Source: Pseudoteredinibacter isoporae
GTDB lineage: Bacteria; Pseudomonadota; Gammaproteobacteria; Pseudomonadales; Cellvibrionaceae
Assembly: GCF_011602085.1 (NCBI RefSeq)
Contig: NZ_JAAONY010000001.1
Coordinates: 248,001 to 312,000 of the forward strand
Length of the DNA: 64,000 nucleotides
Reading direction: 5' to 3'
Numbering within the stretch: position 1 is the stretch's first letter; the number at the start of each line of letters is the position of its first letter. The position numbers and the translations under genes are program-made. Below are positions 43,147 through 51,604 of this stretch, piece by piece. Below the pieces are notes generated by a model, which worked only from the letters and a program-made list of their open reading frames with translations, had not been told where the DNA came from and made no database searches.

Positions 43147-43689
43147 ATGGAACAGAATTTATCCGGGCCAGCGCTCATCAAAGCCAGCATCATTGCTGTA
43201 CTGCTCGCTGCTGTGGTTTTTATCACCATCGTCATGCCGGCCGAGTTTGGCCAAGACCCAACAGGCATTGGTAAAAAGCTGGGCCTGACCGCCATTGCAG
43301 AGGCCGAAGAAAAAACGGTTATTCAGTACGCCGACAGCAACGGGCAACTGCGCGAAGATACCATCGATGTCACCGTACCTGCCGGAGCGGGCATTGAGTA
43401 CAAATTATTTATGGATCAATTCCAAAAAGTGGAATATGAATGGTTGAGTGCAGGTGATGCCATTTATTTTGATCTGCATGGCGAACCAGAAGGTGACACC
43501 ACCGGCTACTTTGAAAGCTATGCCATTGCAACACTGCCGGAAATGAAAGGCAGTTTTACCGCGCCGTTTACCGGAACCCACGGCTGGTACTGGAAAAACA
43601 CCAGCACCGAAGACGTTGAAATTTTACTGCAACTCAAAGGGCAATATCGCCTGGCGAAAGCACTTCCAAACCAAGAGGATACACCATGA
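43147..43689 (+). CDS. Membrane-anchored periplasmic protein of the HupE cluster
   Basis: A 180-residue protein. An uncleaved N-terminal helix (about residues 10-29, KASIIAVLLAAVVFITIV) anchors it in the inner membrane. The rest is periplasmic and beta-rich: DTIDVTVPAGAGIEYKLFMD, EWLSAGDAIYFDLHGEP and GTHGWYWKN. I recall similar proteins annotated only as 'transmembrane anchor protein' next to HupE/UreJ genes. It follows the HupE gene after 14 bases, and its stop overlaps the next ATG (ATGA). The GTHGWYW and DLHGEP histidines could bind metal; that is inferred. Confidence 0.75.
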   Translation: MEQNLSGPALIKASIIAVLLAAVVFITIVMPAEFGQDPTGIGKKLGLTAIAEAEEKTVIQYADSNGQLREDTIDVTVPAGAGIEYKLFMDQFQKVEYEWLSAGDAIYFDLHGEPEGDTTGYFESYAIATLPEMKGSFTAPFTGTHGWYWKNTSTEDVEILLQLKGQYRLAKALPNQEDTP

Positions 43690-44021
43690 AAAAATATCTG
43701 AGCCTTGTTCTATTCATTGTTATCAGTTGCAATAGCCAATGGCTGGCTGCCCATGCGGACCACGGCTTTATTAACGCTGGTCAAGCAAAATCCATCGCAC
43801 TGAGCATGACTAAAAAATTGAGCATTAAAGATTTAGGCTACAGCGTTGGAAAATTGGACAGCAGCTGGAAAAAAATAAAATCCAGTGACCTTACCGTGTT
43901 ACCAAGTGATTCCGGCAAACACCAGGTTCGCGTAAATAATGCTGAAACCCAACAAGCAATTATCGTCAGCATTTCAGCCAATGGCGATGTGCTGAGTGTA
44001 AAACCTCAGCAAGAAAAATAA
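43686..44021 (+). CDS. DUF6488-like exported small protein
   Basis: A 111-residue exported protein. The signal peptide (MKKYLSLVLFIVISCNSQ, then WLAA) is followed by an N-terminal HADHGF, a histidine/aspartate-rich mature start. The remainder (AKSIALSMTKKLSIKDLGYS, then SWKKIKSSDLT) resembles DUF6488 family proteins as I recall them. It overlaps the anchor gene by 4 bases and is the last gene of the BlaI-M56-HupE operon, closed by a terminator 17 bases later. The HADHG start might chelate a metal; there is no evidence for this beyond composition. Confidence 0.7.
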   Translation: MKKYLSLVLFIVISCNSQWLAAHADHGFINAGQAKSIALSMTKKLSIKDLGYSVGKLDSSWKKIKSSDLTVLPSDSGKHQVRVNNAETQQAIIVSISANGDVLSVKPQQEK

Positions 44022-44037
44022 CATTTCCAAAAAGCAA

Positions 44038-44067
44038 AAAGGCCTCTTTATTCAGAGGCCTTTTTTA
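44038..44067 (+). terminator. Terminator of the BlaI-HupE operon
   Basis: Stem GGCCTCT / AGAGGCC with loop TTATTC, followed by TTTTTT. A classical intrinsic terminator 17 bases after the last stop. Confidence 0.85.
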
Positions 44068-44483
44068 TTTCTGCAATAAAAAAAGTAACGCCGTCGACTT
44101 ACATTTTTCAAACGTTACTTTTTAAATGGTTTAAATTGGTGGCCCTGAGCCCCACGGCTTTAGAGATAAAAAGCAAACAACCTAGAATCTATAAAGATAG
44201 CGCAACTGTTGGCTTGGGGTGTCCCCTGCTCGGCCTTGAGTCACCGTGCGCTGTTTGGCTTTCTTGTTCTCTTTTTCACCTCTGTGGAGCCCAAGGTCTG
44301 GAAACAAGCATACGCACTTATCGATGGCTTTGCATTGTTTTGAACGACAAATGGCGAGGATTTAGCAATCGTTTTGGCCTAAGAATTTTCGTATTAATAA
44401 GAAGATCGAATCAGTTTACACGTCGCCTAATCTTTACACTTAATATGAATAATAGTTTCTGCAGCTAAGCGATTGTTAAACAT
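44068..44483. other. Gene-poor stretch with an inverted repeat
   Basis: An 11-bp inverted repeat (AAAAAGTAACG ... CGTTACTTTTT, about 44080-44123) follows the terminator. A 110-codon GTG-initiated frame at 44136-44468 has no recognisable family, no ribosome-binding site and irregular composition, so I do not call it. A short string, GAATCTATAAAGATAGCGCAA, is partly repeated upstream of the araC gene at about 45193. The stretch may be a decayed gene remnant; nothing proves it. Confidence 0.5.
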
Positions 44484-44513
44484 AAAAAAAGCCGCTACAT
44501 AGCGGCTTTTTTT
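44484..44513. terminator. Bidirectional terminator after the cytochrome gene
   Basis: Stem AAAAAAGCCGCT / AGCGGCTTTTTT with loop ACAT, with A and T runs on either side so that it works in both directions. It lies 61 bases beyond the stop of the leftward c5-type cytochrome gene. Confidence 0.85.
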
Positions 44514-44573
44514 AGTTTCGCTTAGGGAACTTTTTGCGTCCCCAAGGAACCATCACCTGGCTTGAATCAGCGC

Positions 44574-44996
44574 TTACTTACTGTTTTCAAGCATGTGGTC
44601 AACGGCGGCTTTCAGCTCGTCATCAGAGCAATCCATGCACATGCCCTTCGGAGGCATCACACCGTTCAAACCATTGATCGCGCTCGCGTACAGTACATCC
44701 ATACCCTTGCTCACTCGTGGCGCCCAAGCCGCGGCATCACCCAGCTTTGGAGCACCGGAAGCGCCCGTTGCGTGACATGCCATGCAACTGGTGTTGTACA
44801 CATCAACACCGGAGCGAGGACCGGAAGCAACCGGGGCAGCTGGCGCAGCAGCGCAGTCCTCACCGGACATGCAAACGTCGCCGATTGGCGCGATGCGTGC
44901 TTTAACAGAATCATCCGCAGCGTATACCGCAGCAGATACAACAGCGGCAGCGGCCGCCATGGAAAACAGGCTAATTACTTTTTTCGCGTGACTCAC
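44574..44996 (-). CDS. c5-type cytochrome c
   Basis: A 140-residue periplasmic cytochrome of the c5 family. The signal peptide runs to about residue 27 (ending VYAA). A linker with an Ala/Pro-rich stretch and one CMSGEDC pair precedes the haem domain (about residues 65-140). Its haem site is CMACH, and the c5-specific pair of cysteines is in GMCMDCSDDELKAAVDHML. Met in the VMPPKGM region is the probable sixth ligand. It acts in electron transfer to a terminal oxidase. It stands alone, divergent from the AraC regulator (262-base gap). Confidence 0.9.
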   Translation of the reverse strand: MSHAKKVISLFSMAAAAAVVSAAVYAADDSVKARIAPIGDVCMSGEDCAAAPAAPVASGPRSGVDVYNTSCMACHATGASGAPKLGDAAAWAPRVSKGMDVLYASAINGLNGVMPPKGMCMDCSDDELKAAVDHMLENSK

Positions 44997-45258
44997 GGTT
45001 TTGTCCTCTTTGGTTGCTCCGGCTCTTACCGGGCAGCTCGATTGTGCTCTTTAGCTATCAGGCGTGCACAACCCATTGGCTACTGCTTGTACAGATGCTC
45101 ATGACGACATCATCTGTTGGGCGCCTTCTTCGATCGCCCGCAAAGCGTCGGCATTATAGCGCCTTGGCCCCTAAGTTGAAACAAAGAAGCCTTAGGAATC
45201 ATAAGGATAGCGCAATTATGTACAAAAACCGCCAAAAGCCCTGTGATAGACTGCTGCC

Positions 45259-46134
45259 ATGAGCACAAGCAAGCAGGTCAACACCTCCGAACACGCCACC
45301 TACCACCACGCCCAGGAGCTTGGTGGCCTGGAGCTGTTAAAAGCCAGTTATCAACAGCAGAACTTCAGCCGCCACACCCACGAAGGCTATACTGTCGGGG
45401 TCATCGAGAGCGGAGCCCAGCAATTTTATCGCACCGGTGATAATCACATCGCTCCGCAATACAGCATTATTCTGGTCAATGCCGATCAGGTCCACACCGG
45501 TTGTGCCGCGAGCCAGGGCGGCTGGTCCTATCGTGCAATTTACCCAACACCCGAACAGTTCTATCACGCCGACAGCAATACCGGCATCAGCCTGCAGGGC
45601 GCTCCTTATTTCCCCAATGCGGTGGTGGAAGATCCGGCCATGGCGGGCATGCTGCGCCACTGTTTCAGTGTGCTGGAATGTTCTGACAATCGCTTGTTGA
45701 GAGAGAGCCTCTTGATCAGCTGCCTCCAAAGGTTGGTTGAGCGACACAGCATTGCCAAAGGGTCAGTCACATCCGAGGCCTGCGCGAAACCTCAACTCTT
45801 GCGAGCTAAGCAGTTGCTGGACGAAGCCCCTGAACTGGACATCAGCCTTGAAGAGCTTGCCGCACTGGCAGGGATCAGCCAATACCACTTTATTCGACAA
45901 TTCCAACGCCACTATGAGTTGTCACCTCACGCCTATCAGATACAGGCGCGTCTGCGCAAAGCCAAACAGCTGATTCGTTTGGGCAGCAGTCTGTCCAATG
46001 CCGCTCAAGGTGCGGGCTTTCACGATCAAAGCCATTTCCATCGCCACTTCAAGGCCGCTATGGGGATCACCCCCGGGCGCTTTGCCAAGCAAATCCGCAG
46101 GAATGTGCAAAACAATCAGCCACGGATTAACTAA
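45259..46134 (+). CDS. AraC-family regulator with cupin sensor domain
   Basis: A 291-residue regulator. The N-terminal AraC-binding cupin (about residues 20-170) reads HTHEGYTVGVIESGAQQFY and SIILVNADQVHTG, with histidines of the pocket. The C-terminal pair of helix-turn-helices (about 190-285) has ISLEELAALAGISQYHFIRQF and AAQGAGFHDQSHFHRHFKAA. Regulators of this kind often sit beside amino-acid exporter genes such as azlCD or lysE, as here (48 bases before azlC, same strand). Upstream (45190-45206) is CCTTA-N7-TAAGG, a possible operator. Confidence 0.88.
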   Translation: MSTSKQVNTSEHATYHHAQELGGLELLKASYQQQNFSRHTHEGYTVGVIESGAQQFYRTGDNHIAPQYSIILVNADQVHTGCAASQGGWSYRAIYPTPEQFYHADSNTGISLQGAPYFPNAVVEDPAMAGMLRHCFSVLECSDNRLLRESLLISCLQRLVERHSIAKGSVTSEACAKPQLLRAKQLLDEAPELDISLEELAALAGISQYHFIRQFQRHYELSPHAYQIQARLRKAKQLIRLGSSLSNAAQGAGFHDQSHFHRHFKAAMGITPGRFAKQIRRNVQNNQPRIN

Positions 46135-46182
46135 GCTGTTGTTTCCATAGCTCAAACTCCAGAGGTTAGAAAAAAGAGAAGT

Positions 46183-46917
46183 ATGCACAGCAGTAAACGT
46201 GAGATCTGGCTCGGCACCTTGGCCATGACTCCCTTGAGTATCGCCGTCGCCCCCTGGGGATTCTTGGTCGGCGCCTACGCGTTGGAAGTTGGGCTGAGCC
46301 CTCTTGAAGCGCAGTCCCTTTCTCTATTTGTCTTCGCGGGCACCTCGCAATTGGTCGCGCTGGGGCTGATGCAGGCCCAGGCCGGTTTTGTCGCTATCAT
46401 GCTCACTACCCTGCTGATTACCAGCCGGCACCTGCTCTACAGTATGGCTCTGCGAGATAAGATCAGCCCCCTGCCCGCGCGTTGGCGCTACGGCCTGGGC
46501 TTTTTGCTGACCGATGAATTGTTTGTACACACGCCCAGCAATGATGGTAAACCGCTGAACAGATGGTATGCCCTGGGTGCAGGTTTGAGTTTTTACATTG
46601 CCTGGAACCTCGCCACCCTGCTCGGCATTATTGCCGGCAGTTCCATCCCCAATCTTACCGAGCTGGGCCTGGAGTTTGCGGTGGTCGCCACCTTCACAGC
46701 CATGCTGGTTCCCATGATTCGCTCACTGGCCATTGCCTGTTGCTGTGCCACCGCCAGTACTGTGGCTGTGTTGAGCGCCATGTTGGGCTGGCAAGCCGGT
46801 TTATTGCTGGCCATCCTGAGCGGCATGTTTGCGGGTTATCTTTGGGAGCAGGTTAGTGAGTATTTGCAGCTTAAGCGCCCATGGGGCACACCCTCCAACC
46901 AGGAGGAGCAGGCATGA
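46183..46917 (+). CDS. azlC: AzlC family branched-chain amino acid exporter subunit
   Basis: A 244-residue membrane protein, the large subunit of the AzlCD/YgaZH exporter. Family features are GTLAMTPLSIAVAPWGFLVG, SLFVFAGTSQLVALGLM and LLTDELFVHTP. Together with the small AzlD subunit it extrudes branched-chain amino acids or their analogues. The ATG is at 46183; the stop overlaps the azlD ATG (ATGA at 46914), showing translational coupling. Confidence 0.92.
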   Translation: MHSSKREIWLGTLAMTPLSIAVAPWGFLVGAYALEVGLSPLEAQSLSLFVFAGTSQLVALGLMQAQAGFVAIMLTTLLITSRHLLYSMALRDKISPLPARWRYGLGFLLTDELFVHTPSNDGKPLNRWYALGAGLSFYIAWNLATLLGIIAGSSIPNLTELGLEFAVVATFTAMLVPMIRSLAIACCCATASTVAVLSAMLGWQAGLLLAILSGMFAGYLWEQVSEYLQLKRPWGTPSNQEEQA

Positions 46918-47231
46918 TCGCACTCACTCTGGCGGCCATGGCCGTAGTGGTTTTCGCCAGCCGCTACCTCTTTCTGGAACCGCGCCTGCCGATGGAACTC
47001 GGTCCCAAGCTGCGCCGCCTGATGGGTTATGCCACACCGGCTGTGCTTTCCGCCGTGATTGCTCCCATGGTGCTGATTCATCAGGGCCAACTCAACTCAG
47101 ATTGGCAAAACCCTTACCTGATTGGCGCCATAGCGGCTGTACTGATTATGCTGTTGAGCAAGAACACCCTGTTGAGCACGGTACTCAGTATGCTGATTTT
47201 TGTAGCACTGAAATTCTGGCTATTTGCCTGA
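46914..47231 (+). CDS. azlD: AzlD family exporter small subunit
   Basis: A 105-residue, four-helix membrane protein, partner of AzlC (MIALTLAAMAVVVFASRYLF, MGYATPAVLSAVIAPMVL, LLSKNTLLSTVLSMLIF). The ATG at 46914 overlaps the azlC stop by 4 bases; an upstream start at 46881 would overlap azlC further without a ribosome-binding site. An intrinsic terminator follows 15 bases after the stop. Confidence 0.92.
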   Translation: MIALTLAAMAVVVFASRYLFLEPRLPMELGPKLRRLMGYATPAVLSAVIAPMVLIHQGQLNSDWQNPYLIGAIAAVLIMLLSKNTLLSTVLSMLIFVALKFWLFA

Positions 47232-47245
47232 GGAAAAACGGCCAG

Positions 47246-47273
47246 GCCCGGCAAAGCGTCACACCGGGCTTTT
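47246..47273 (+). terminator. Terminator after azlCD
   Basis: Stem GCCCGG / CCGGGC around a 12-base loop, followed by TTTTCCC. Beyond it is an unusual pyrimidine-rich stretch (TTCCCTATTCCCTTTCCC, 47272 onward). Confidence 0.7.
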
Positions 47274-47363
47274 CCCTATTCCCTTTCCCTTGTTCTCTAA
47301 TCTCCACTCTGAATCCCTGATACCTCTCTCAAGCCCATTTAAGCGGTGATTTTTCAAACATCA

Positions 47364-47381
47364 TTACAAATGTTATTGTAA
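47364..47381. promoter_or_regulatory. Dyad upstream of the desaturase gene
   Basis: TTACAA-N6-TTGTAA, exact 6-bp arms. It lies about 50 bases upstream of the desaturase ATG and just before a TAATAT -10-like element (47395-47400), as an operator would. The regulator is unknown; the TetR-type protein at 50793 is a candidate. Confidence 0.4.
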
Positions 47382-47432
47382 ATGGGTATTTTGAGTAATA
47401 TTCTATAGGAAAGCCAAAACCGTGGATTCATT

Positions 47433-48461
47433 ATGTCTGAACAAGATCTCTTTTCCGAAGGCCTGCAACGACAGACCGCCCGGCGCAAGCTGACTGAGTT
47501 ATTGGGCGAGCAAACCATTAAAGACCTTCACCGCCGCTCAAACTGGATGGGAGTTTGGTCCATCGCCTCCTGCTGGGGTGCCATCATCATTGCGTTTGCT
47601 ATGATCGTCTGGGGCCAGCAGCAATCCCTGCTGATCGCCATTCCCACCATCATCGTGGCCCTCGCGCTTCTGGGAGGGCGGCAGCTGGGCTTGGCCATTT
47701 TGATGCACGAAGCCTCACATCGGGCACTGTTCGAAAACGTCTGGCTGAACGACAAATTGTCCAACTGGCTGTGTGGCCACATTATTTTTCTCGACGTTGA
47801 AAAGTATCGCAAACACCATTTTGTGCATCACGCCAAAACCGGCACCAGCGAGGACATTGATTATTCACTGATTCGCGGATTCCCAACCACCCGAACATCA
47901 TTAAGTCGAAAGCTGGCGCGTGATTTTTTTGGGCTCACTGGCATCAAAAACCTGATCGGTGTTTACCTAATGAATGCCGGTTATGTGAAATGGACCGTGG
48001 CCAGTGATATTGAAAAACTGCCACGAAATGGCCGTAGCCATTTTGAGTATTTTCTGAATTTTTTGAGAGAAGCCTGGCCAAGTCTGTTGGCAAACCTGTT
48101 ATTGTTTTCGGTGCTCTGGCTAATGGGTCATCCTGAGTTATTTCTGGCCTGGTTTGTTGCCTATCTGAGTCCGTATTTATTATTTACTCGTATTCGCGCA
48201 TTGGCCGAACACGCCATGACGGAACAAAGCCCTGATATGCTGAAAAATACCCGCAGCACAAAAGCTGGCCTGATCGCCCGAGCGTTGTTTGCGCCTTTCC
48301 GGGTGAACTATCATATTGAGCATCACGCTCTGGCTTCAATTCCGTATTGGCAGTTGCCACGTCTGCATAAACTGTTACGAGAAAAAGATGCCATTCCCGA
48401 GCCACCCAGTTACTGGTACGTGTTGAATCTGGTGTCATCCAAAAGTCCCCAAACCGCTTAA
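47433..48461 (+). CDS. Membrane fatty acid desaturase family protein
   Basis: A 342-residue membrane diiron desaturase. The three histidine boxes are HEASHRALF (about residues 91-99), HHFVHHAKTG (about 128-137) and HIEHHALASIPYW (about 291-303). Four membrane helices are evident. Such enzymes desaturate or hydroxylate fatty acyl chains or similar hydrophobic substrates; relatives act on aromatic or terpenoid chains. It opens a run of four co-directional genes (desaturase, amidohydrolase, isomerase-like, GST) and is preceded by an operator-like dyad at 47364. Confidence 0.88.
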   Translation: MSEQDLFSEGLQRQTARRKLTELLGEQTIKDLHRRSNWMGVWSIASCWGAIIIAFAMIVWGQQQSLLIAIPTIIVALALLGGRQLGLAILMHEASHRALFENVWLNDKLSNWLCGHIIFLDVEKYRKHHFVHHAKTGTSEDIDYSLIRGFPTTRTSLSRKLARDFFGLTGIKNLIGVYLMNAGYVKWTVASDIEKLPRNGRSHFEYFLNFLREAWPSLLANLLLFSVLWLMGHPELFLAWFVAYLSPYLLFTRIRALAEHAMTEQSPDMLKNTRSTKAGLIARALFAPFRVNYHIEHHALASIPYWQLPRLHKLLREKDAIPEPPSYWYVLNLVSSKSPQTA

Positions 48462-48476
48462 GCCACAGGTGAGACA

Positions 48477-49295
48477 ATGAGCGAAAAAATTATCGATGTC
48501 TGGATGCAGCATCCAAATCTGGAATTTTCAAACCATGAAATGTTTGCATCTTTGCGTCGCTGGAACAAAACCGATGTATTAACCGAAGCCATCCCTCTGG
48601 AATGGACACTGGCCGCGATGGATCAAGCGGGTGTAGATAAATCGCTTGCCTGCGCCTGGTCCAGCCCGAATGGGTATTTAATTTCCAATGAAGAAGTGGC
48701 CGATCTGGTTCAACGCCTGCCCGATCGCTTTGCAGGTGTCGCCGGCGCAGATTTATCCAAGCCAATGGAGGCCGTGCGCGAGCTGCGCAAATGGGTCACA
48801 GAATATGGTTTTAAAGCACTGCGTATTGTGCAGTGGGTCTGGAATCTACCACCGACTGATCGCTTGTATTACCCGCTCTACGCCGAATGCGTCAATCTGG
48901 GCATTCCGGTTTGCTTGCAGGTTGGTCACACCGGACCGCTGCGCCCATCGGAAACCGGCCGCCCCATTCCCTACATTGACCAAATTGCATTGGATTTTCC
49001 TGAACTGCAAATTGTAGGCGGTCATATCGGTTATCCATGGACCACAGAAATGATTGCCGTTGCGACCAAGCACGAAAATGTCTACATCGACACCTCGGCC
49101 TATTCCGCCAACCGTTTCCCGGCAGAACTGGTGGAATTTATGAAACGACACGGCCGGAAAAAAGTCATGTTCGGCACCAACTACCCTATGATTACACCGG
49201 AAAAGTGCCTGCGCGATTTAAACAGCCTCGGCATGGATGATGAAAGCCGAGCATTGTTTTTATCCGGCAATGCTGAACGCGTATTTAAACTCTAA
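48477..49295 (+). CDS. Amidohydrolase (ACMSD-like TIM barrel)
   Basis: A 272-residue TIM-barrel metal-dependent hydrolase of the amidohydrolase_2 type. Features are IDVWMQHP at the N-terminus (in place of the usual D-x-H-x-H), QVGHTGPLRP, VGGHIGYPWTTEMIAVA, YIDTSAYSANR and FGTNYPMITPE. The altered N-terminal metal motif may change the metal or catalytic use. Relatives decarboxylate or hydrolyse aromatic and lactone compounds. It begins 15 bases after the desaturase stop, so it is in the same operon; a terminator-like hairpin follows it. Confidence 0.85.
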   Translation: MSEKIIDVWMQHPNLEFSNHEMFASLRRWNKTDVLTEAIPLEWTLAAMDQAGVDKSLACAWSSPNGYLISNEEVADLVQRLPDRFAGVAGADLSKPMEAVRELRKWVTEYGFKALRIVQWVWNLPPTDRLYYPLYAECVNLGIPVCLQVGHTGPLRPSETGRPIPYIDQIALDFPELQIVGGHIGYPWTTEMIAVATKHENVYIDTSAYSANRFPAELVEFMKRHGRKKVMFGTNYPMITPEKCLRDLNSLGMDDESRALFLSGNAERVFKL

Positions 49296-49303
49296 AGCCC
49301 TGT

Positions 49304-49331
49304 AGCGGAGTACGGATGACTCCGCTTTCTT
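49304..49331 (+). terminator. Hairpin between amidohydrolase and isomerase genes
   Basis: Stem AGCGGAGT / ACTCCGCT with a 7-base loop, followed by TTCTT. It could reduce read-through into the isomerase-GST pair. Confidence 0.6.
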
Positions 49332-49356
49332 CCCCATTCTTCTGAAACTCAAAGCC

Positions 49357-50022
49357 ATGAATGCGACTTTCTATTTTGACTATATCTCTCCATATGCCTA
49401 TATCGGCTGGCAAAAGCTGTCCGAATTAAAGGACAAGACCGGCTTAAGCATCGAACCCGTTCCAGTGCTCTTCGCCGGGCTCTTGCGAGCCTATGGACAA
49501 ATTGGCCCTGCCGAGCACCCGGCCAAGCAAAAGTGGATGCAACGAAATATCGCACGCAAATGCGAGGAAATGGGCATTACGATCAAAGCACCCAGATTCC
49601 ACCCGTTTAACCCCTTATTGGGTTTACGCATTGCTGCCGAAGAAAACGACATCCAACAGCGCCATGCCATCATTGACGCTCTTATGAACGCCGTATGGCA
49701 GGAGCAAAAACACATCAGTGAAGAGGCCGACGTCTTTGAAGCACTTGAGAAAGCGGGACTCGATGCCAACGCCTTGATTAAACAAGGGCTTGGCAAAAGT
49801 GCCAGTGAGCAATTGAAAAAAAACACGAACGAGGCGATCGAAAAAGGCGTCTTTGGTGTGCCCACCATTATTGTTGGTAACGATTTATTTTTCGGTCAGG
49901 ACGATTACCGCTATCTCGAACTGCTACTGGAAAATAAAGACCCGAGTAAAAGCGAACAAGCTCAGGAATGGCTGAGCAGTAAGTGGCAAGCATCTTCCAT
50001 GCGCAAAGAAATGAAAAAATAA
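49357..50022 (+). CDS. DsbA-fold 2-hydroxychromene-2-carboxylate isomerase family protein
   Basis: A 221-residue DsbA-fold protein of the HCCA-isomerase/GST-kappa group. It begins MNATFYFDYISPYAYIGWQ with Ser at the active position (S-P-Y) as in HCCA isomerases, and GVFGVPTIIVGNDLFFGQD near residue 165-183 is the cis-proline segment. HCCA isomerase is a glutathione-dependent step in naphthalene and other aromatic degradation. A GST gene follows 42 bases later on the same strand, which fits glutathione use. The natural substrate is not known. Confidence 0.87.
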   Translation: MNATFYFDYISPYAYIGWQKLSELKDKTGLSIEPVPVLFAGLLRAYGQIGPAEHPAKQKWMQRNIARKCEEMGITIKAPRFHPFNPLLGLRIAAEENDIQQRHAIIDALMNAVWQEQKHISEEADVFEALEKAGLDANALIKQGLGKSASEQLKKNTNEAIEKGVFGVPTIIVGNDLFFGQDDYRYLELLLENKDPSKSEQAQEWLSSKWQASSMRKEMKK

Positions 50023-50064
50023 CGCCAGCAAAAAATCGATAAAAATATTCAGGAAATTCCCACC

Positions 50065-50778
50065 ATGAGTGATTTACAACTGTGGACCGCCGCCACCCCC
50101 AATGGCTGGAAAGTCAGCATTATGATTGAAGAACTTCGCGAGGCGGGCCACACTCTGGAAGGTTTGCAGGTTCGAGCCATTGATTTAATGGCAGGCGAAC
50201 AGTTCGAAGACGAATTCAGCCAGCGTAATCCCAATCAAAAAATTCCGCTGTTGATTGATGGCGAACTCAACATCATGGAAAGCTGTGCCATTGTTCAGTA
50301 CCTGGCTGAAAAGTATCCCAGTGAGCTTTTGCCTGAACAAGACAAATGGCAAATTCTGCCCTGGGTGTACTGGCAAGCCGCCAATGTTGGCCCGGCTTTT
50401 GGTAACAAACTGAGCTACACCCGATATATGAACGACGTTCCCGAAGAACAAAAAGCCCACCCACTCGCCCGCTTTAATAAAGAAGCCCAACGCTTGGCGG
50501 GTATTTTGGAACAACGTTTAGGTGAACAGGACTTTATCTGCGGTAAACATTTGTCTATAGCCGATATTGTTGTCTATCCGTGGGTTCGCGGTTGGAAGTG
50601 GAGCAAAGTCGACATGAGCGACCGTCCCAATATCCTGGCCTGGCTAAAACGCTTGCGCGCTCGTCCAGCCTTTGAACGGGGTTTGGCTTATGGTGCACCG
50701 GAAGGCGAGGTGGATCAGTGGAGTGAAGAAACCAAAGCACGTTATGCCAAAGCGGGAAACCGCATCAGCAAAACCTGA
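50065..50778 (+). CDS. Glutathione S-transferase family protein
   Basis: A 237-residue GST with an N-terminal thioredoxin-like domain (about residues 1-85: LQLWTAATPNGWKVSIMIEE, IPLLIDGELNIMESCAIVQYLA) and a C-terminal helical domain (FICGKHLSIADIVVYPWVRG). The ES pair in NIMESCAI binds the glutathione gamma-glutamyl group. The protein resembles YfcG/YghU-type disulfide reductase GSTs by the TPNGWKV motif. It is the last gene of the catabolic train and convergent with the TetR regulator. Confidence 0.9.
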   Translation: MSDLQLWTAATPNGWKVSIMIEELREAGHTLEGLQVRAIDLMAGEQFEDEFSQRNPNQKIPLLIDGELNIMESCAIVQYLAEKYPSELLPEQDKWQILPWVYWQAANVGPAFGNKLSYTRYMNDVPEEQKAHPLARFNKEAQRLAGILEQRLGEQDFICGKHLSIADIVVYPWVRGWKWSKVDMSDRPNILAWLKRLRARPAFERGLAYGAPEGEVDQWSEETKARYAKAGNRISKT

Positions 50779-50792
50779 GCCTTAAAGAGACT

Positions 50793-51443
50793 TCAAACAC
50801 TTCGGCCCAGATCAATAATTTCGTAAGCCCCCTGTTTGATGGGGCCGAGATGCTCCTTCTCACTCAAACGAGTTTGCATCGCCACACCGAATAAAAAACT
50901 GCCGAGAATTGCGGCTCGCTGTCGGCAGTCGGTATCCCTGGCCAGCTCTCCTTCTTTGACGGCACGCTCAAAAAAAGAGGCCAACAGCGTTTGTACCAAT
51001 TCGTGCTGCATCAATACCCGGTCACGAATGCTCGGCAACTCTGTCAGGCTCGCGGCCACCAAAATAAAATAAGCGCGATAGCCGGCCTTGTGCTGGATGT
51101 CTTCAAAGTGCAGATCTGCGTATTTCCGCAAAGCATCCAGACCACTTAACTCATCGACATTTTGCTCCGCAAGGCGATCCACCTGATCCTGATACAGTCG
51201 ATCCATCAAACGAGCGTACATGGTATCCCGCCGTCCTAAACGCGTCGTTGTCAGCCCGCGGCTATATCCCGCCTCTTTACCAATGCGTTCACAGGTAGCC
51301 GCACTCACCCCTTCGCGATTGACGATATCCACTAATGCATCAAACAATTTTTGCTCGGATTCCGCCTTGCGCTCTGCCTGGCTTTTGCGGGTTAGCGGAC
51401 GACGATCCTGGGGGCTTGGGCTGGGTGAATGTCGATGATTCAT
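50793..51443 (-). CDS. TetR/AcrR family repressor
   Basis: A 216-residue repressor. The helix-turn-helix (about residues 30-75) contains LFDALVDIVNREGVSAATCERIGKEAGYS, in two pieces, with RGLTTTRLGRRDTMY after it. A helical C-terminal ligand domain follows. The N-terminus carries a basic stretch (RKSQAERKAESEQK). It is divergent from the SDR gene (161-base gap) and convergent with the GST gene, so it probably controls one or both flanking transcripts. Confidence 0.88.
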   Translation of the reverse strand: MNHRHSPSPSPQDRRPLTRKSQAERKAESEQKLFDALVDIVNREGVSAATCERIGKEAGYSRGLTTTRLGRRDTMYARLMDRLYQDQVDRLAEQNVDELSGLDALRKYADLHFEDIQHKAGYRAYFILVAASLTELPSIRDRVLMQHELVQTLLASFFERAVKEGELARDTDCRQRAAILGSFLFGVAMQTRLSEKEHLGPIKQGAYEIIDLGRSV

Positions 51444-51604
51444 AAATAGGGGCTAATAATAGGGTCTAAAACAAGGGCACGGATAACAGGAACAAGAATT
51501 ACAGGGGCGCGAACTAACCCTGGACCATTGTCAGGCATTGTTTACAGATTCGCCAGCGGCAGTGTAACATATTTGACAATTATCCAATAAGTTAAGGAGT
51601 TGCC

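Noticed and set aside
44136-44468. 110-codon GTG-initiated frame between the BlaI operon and the cytochrome gene
   Set aside because: No family, no ribosome-binding site, irregular composition; treated as non-coding or decayed sequence.
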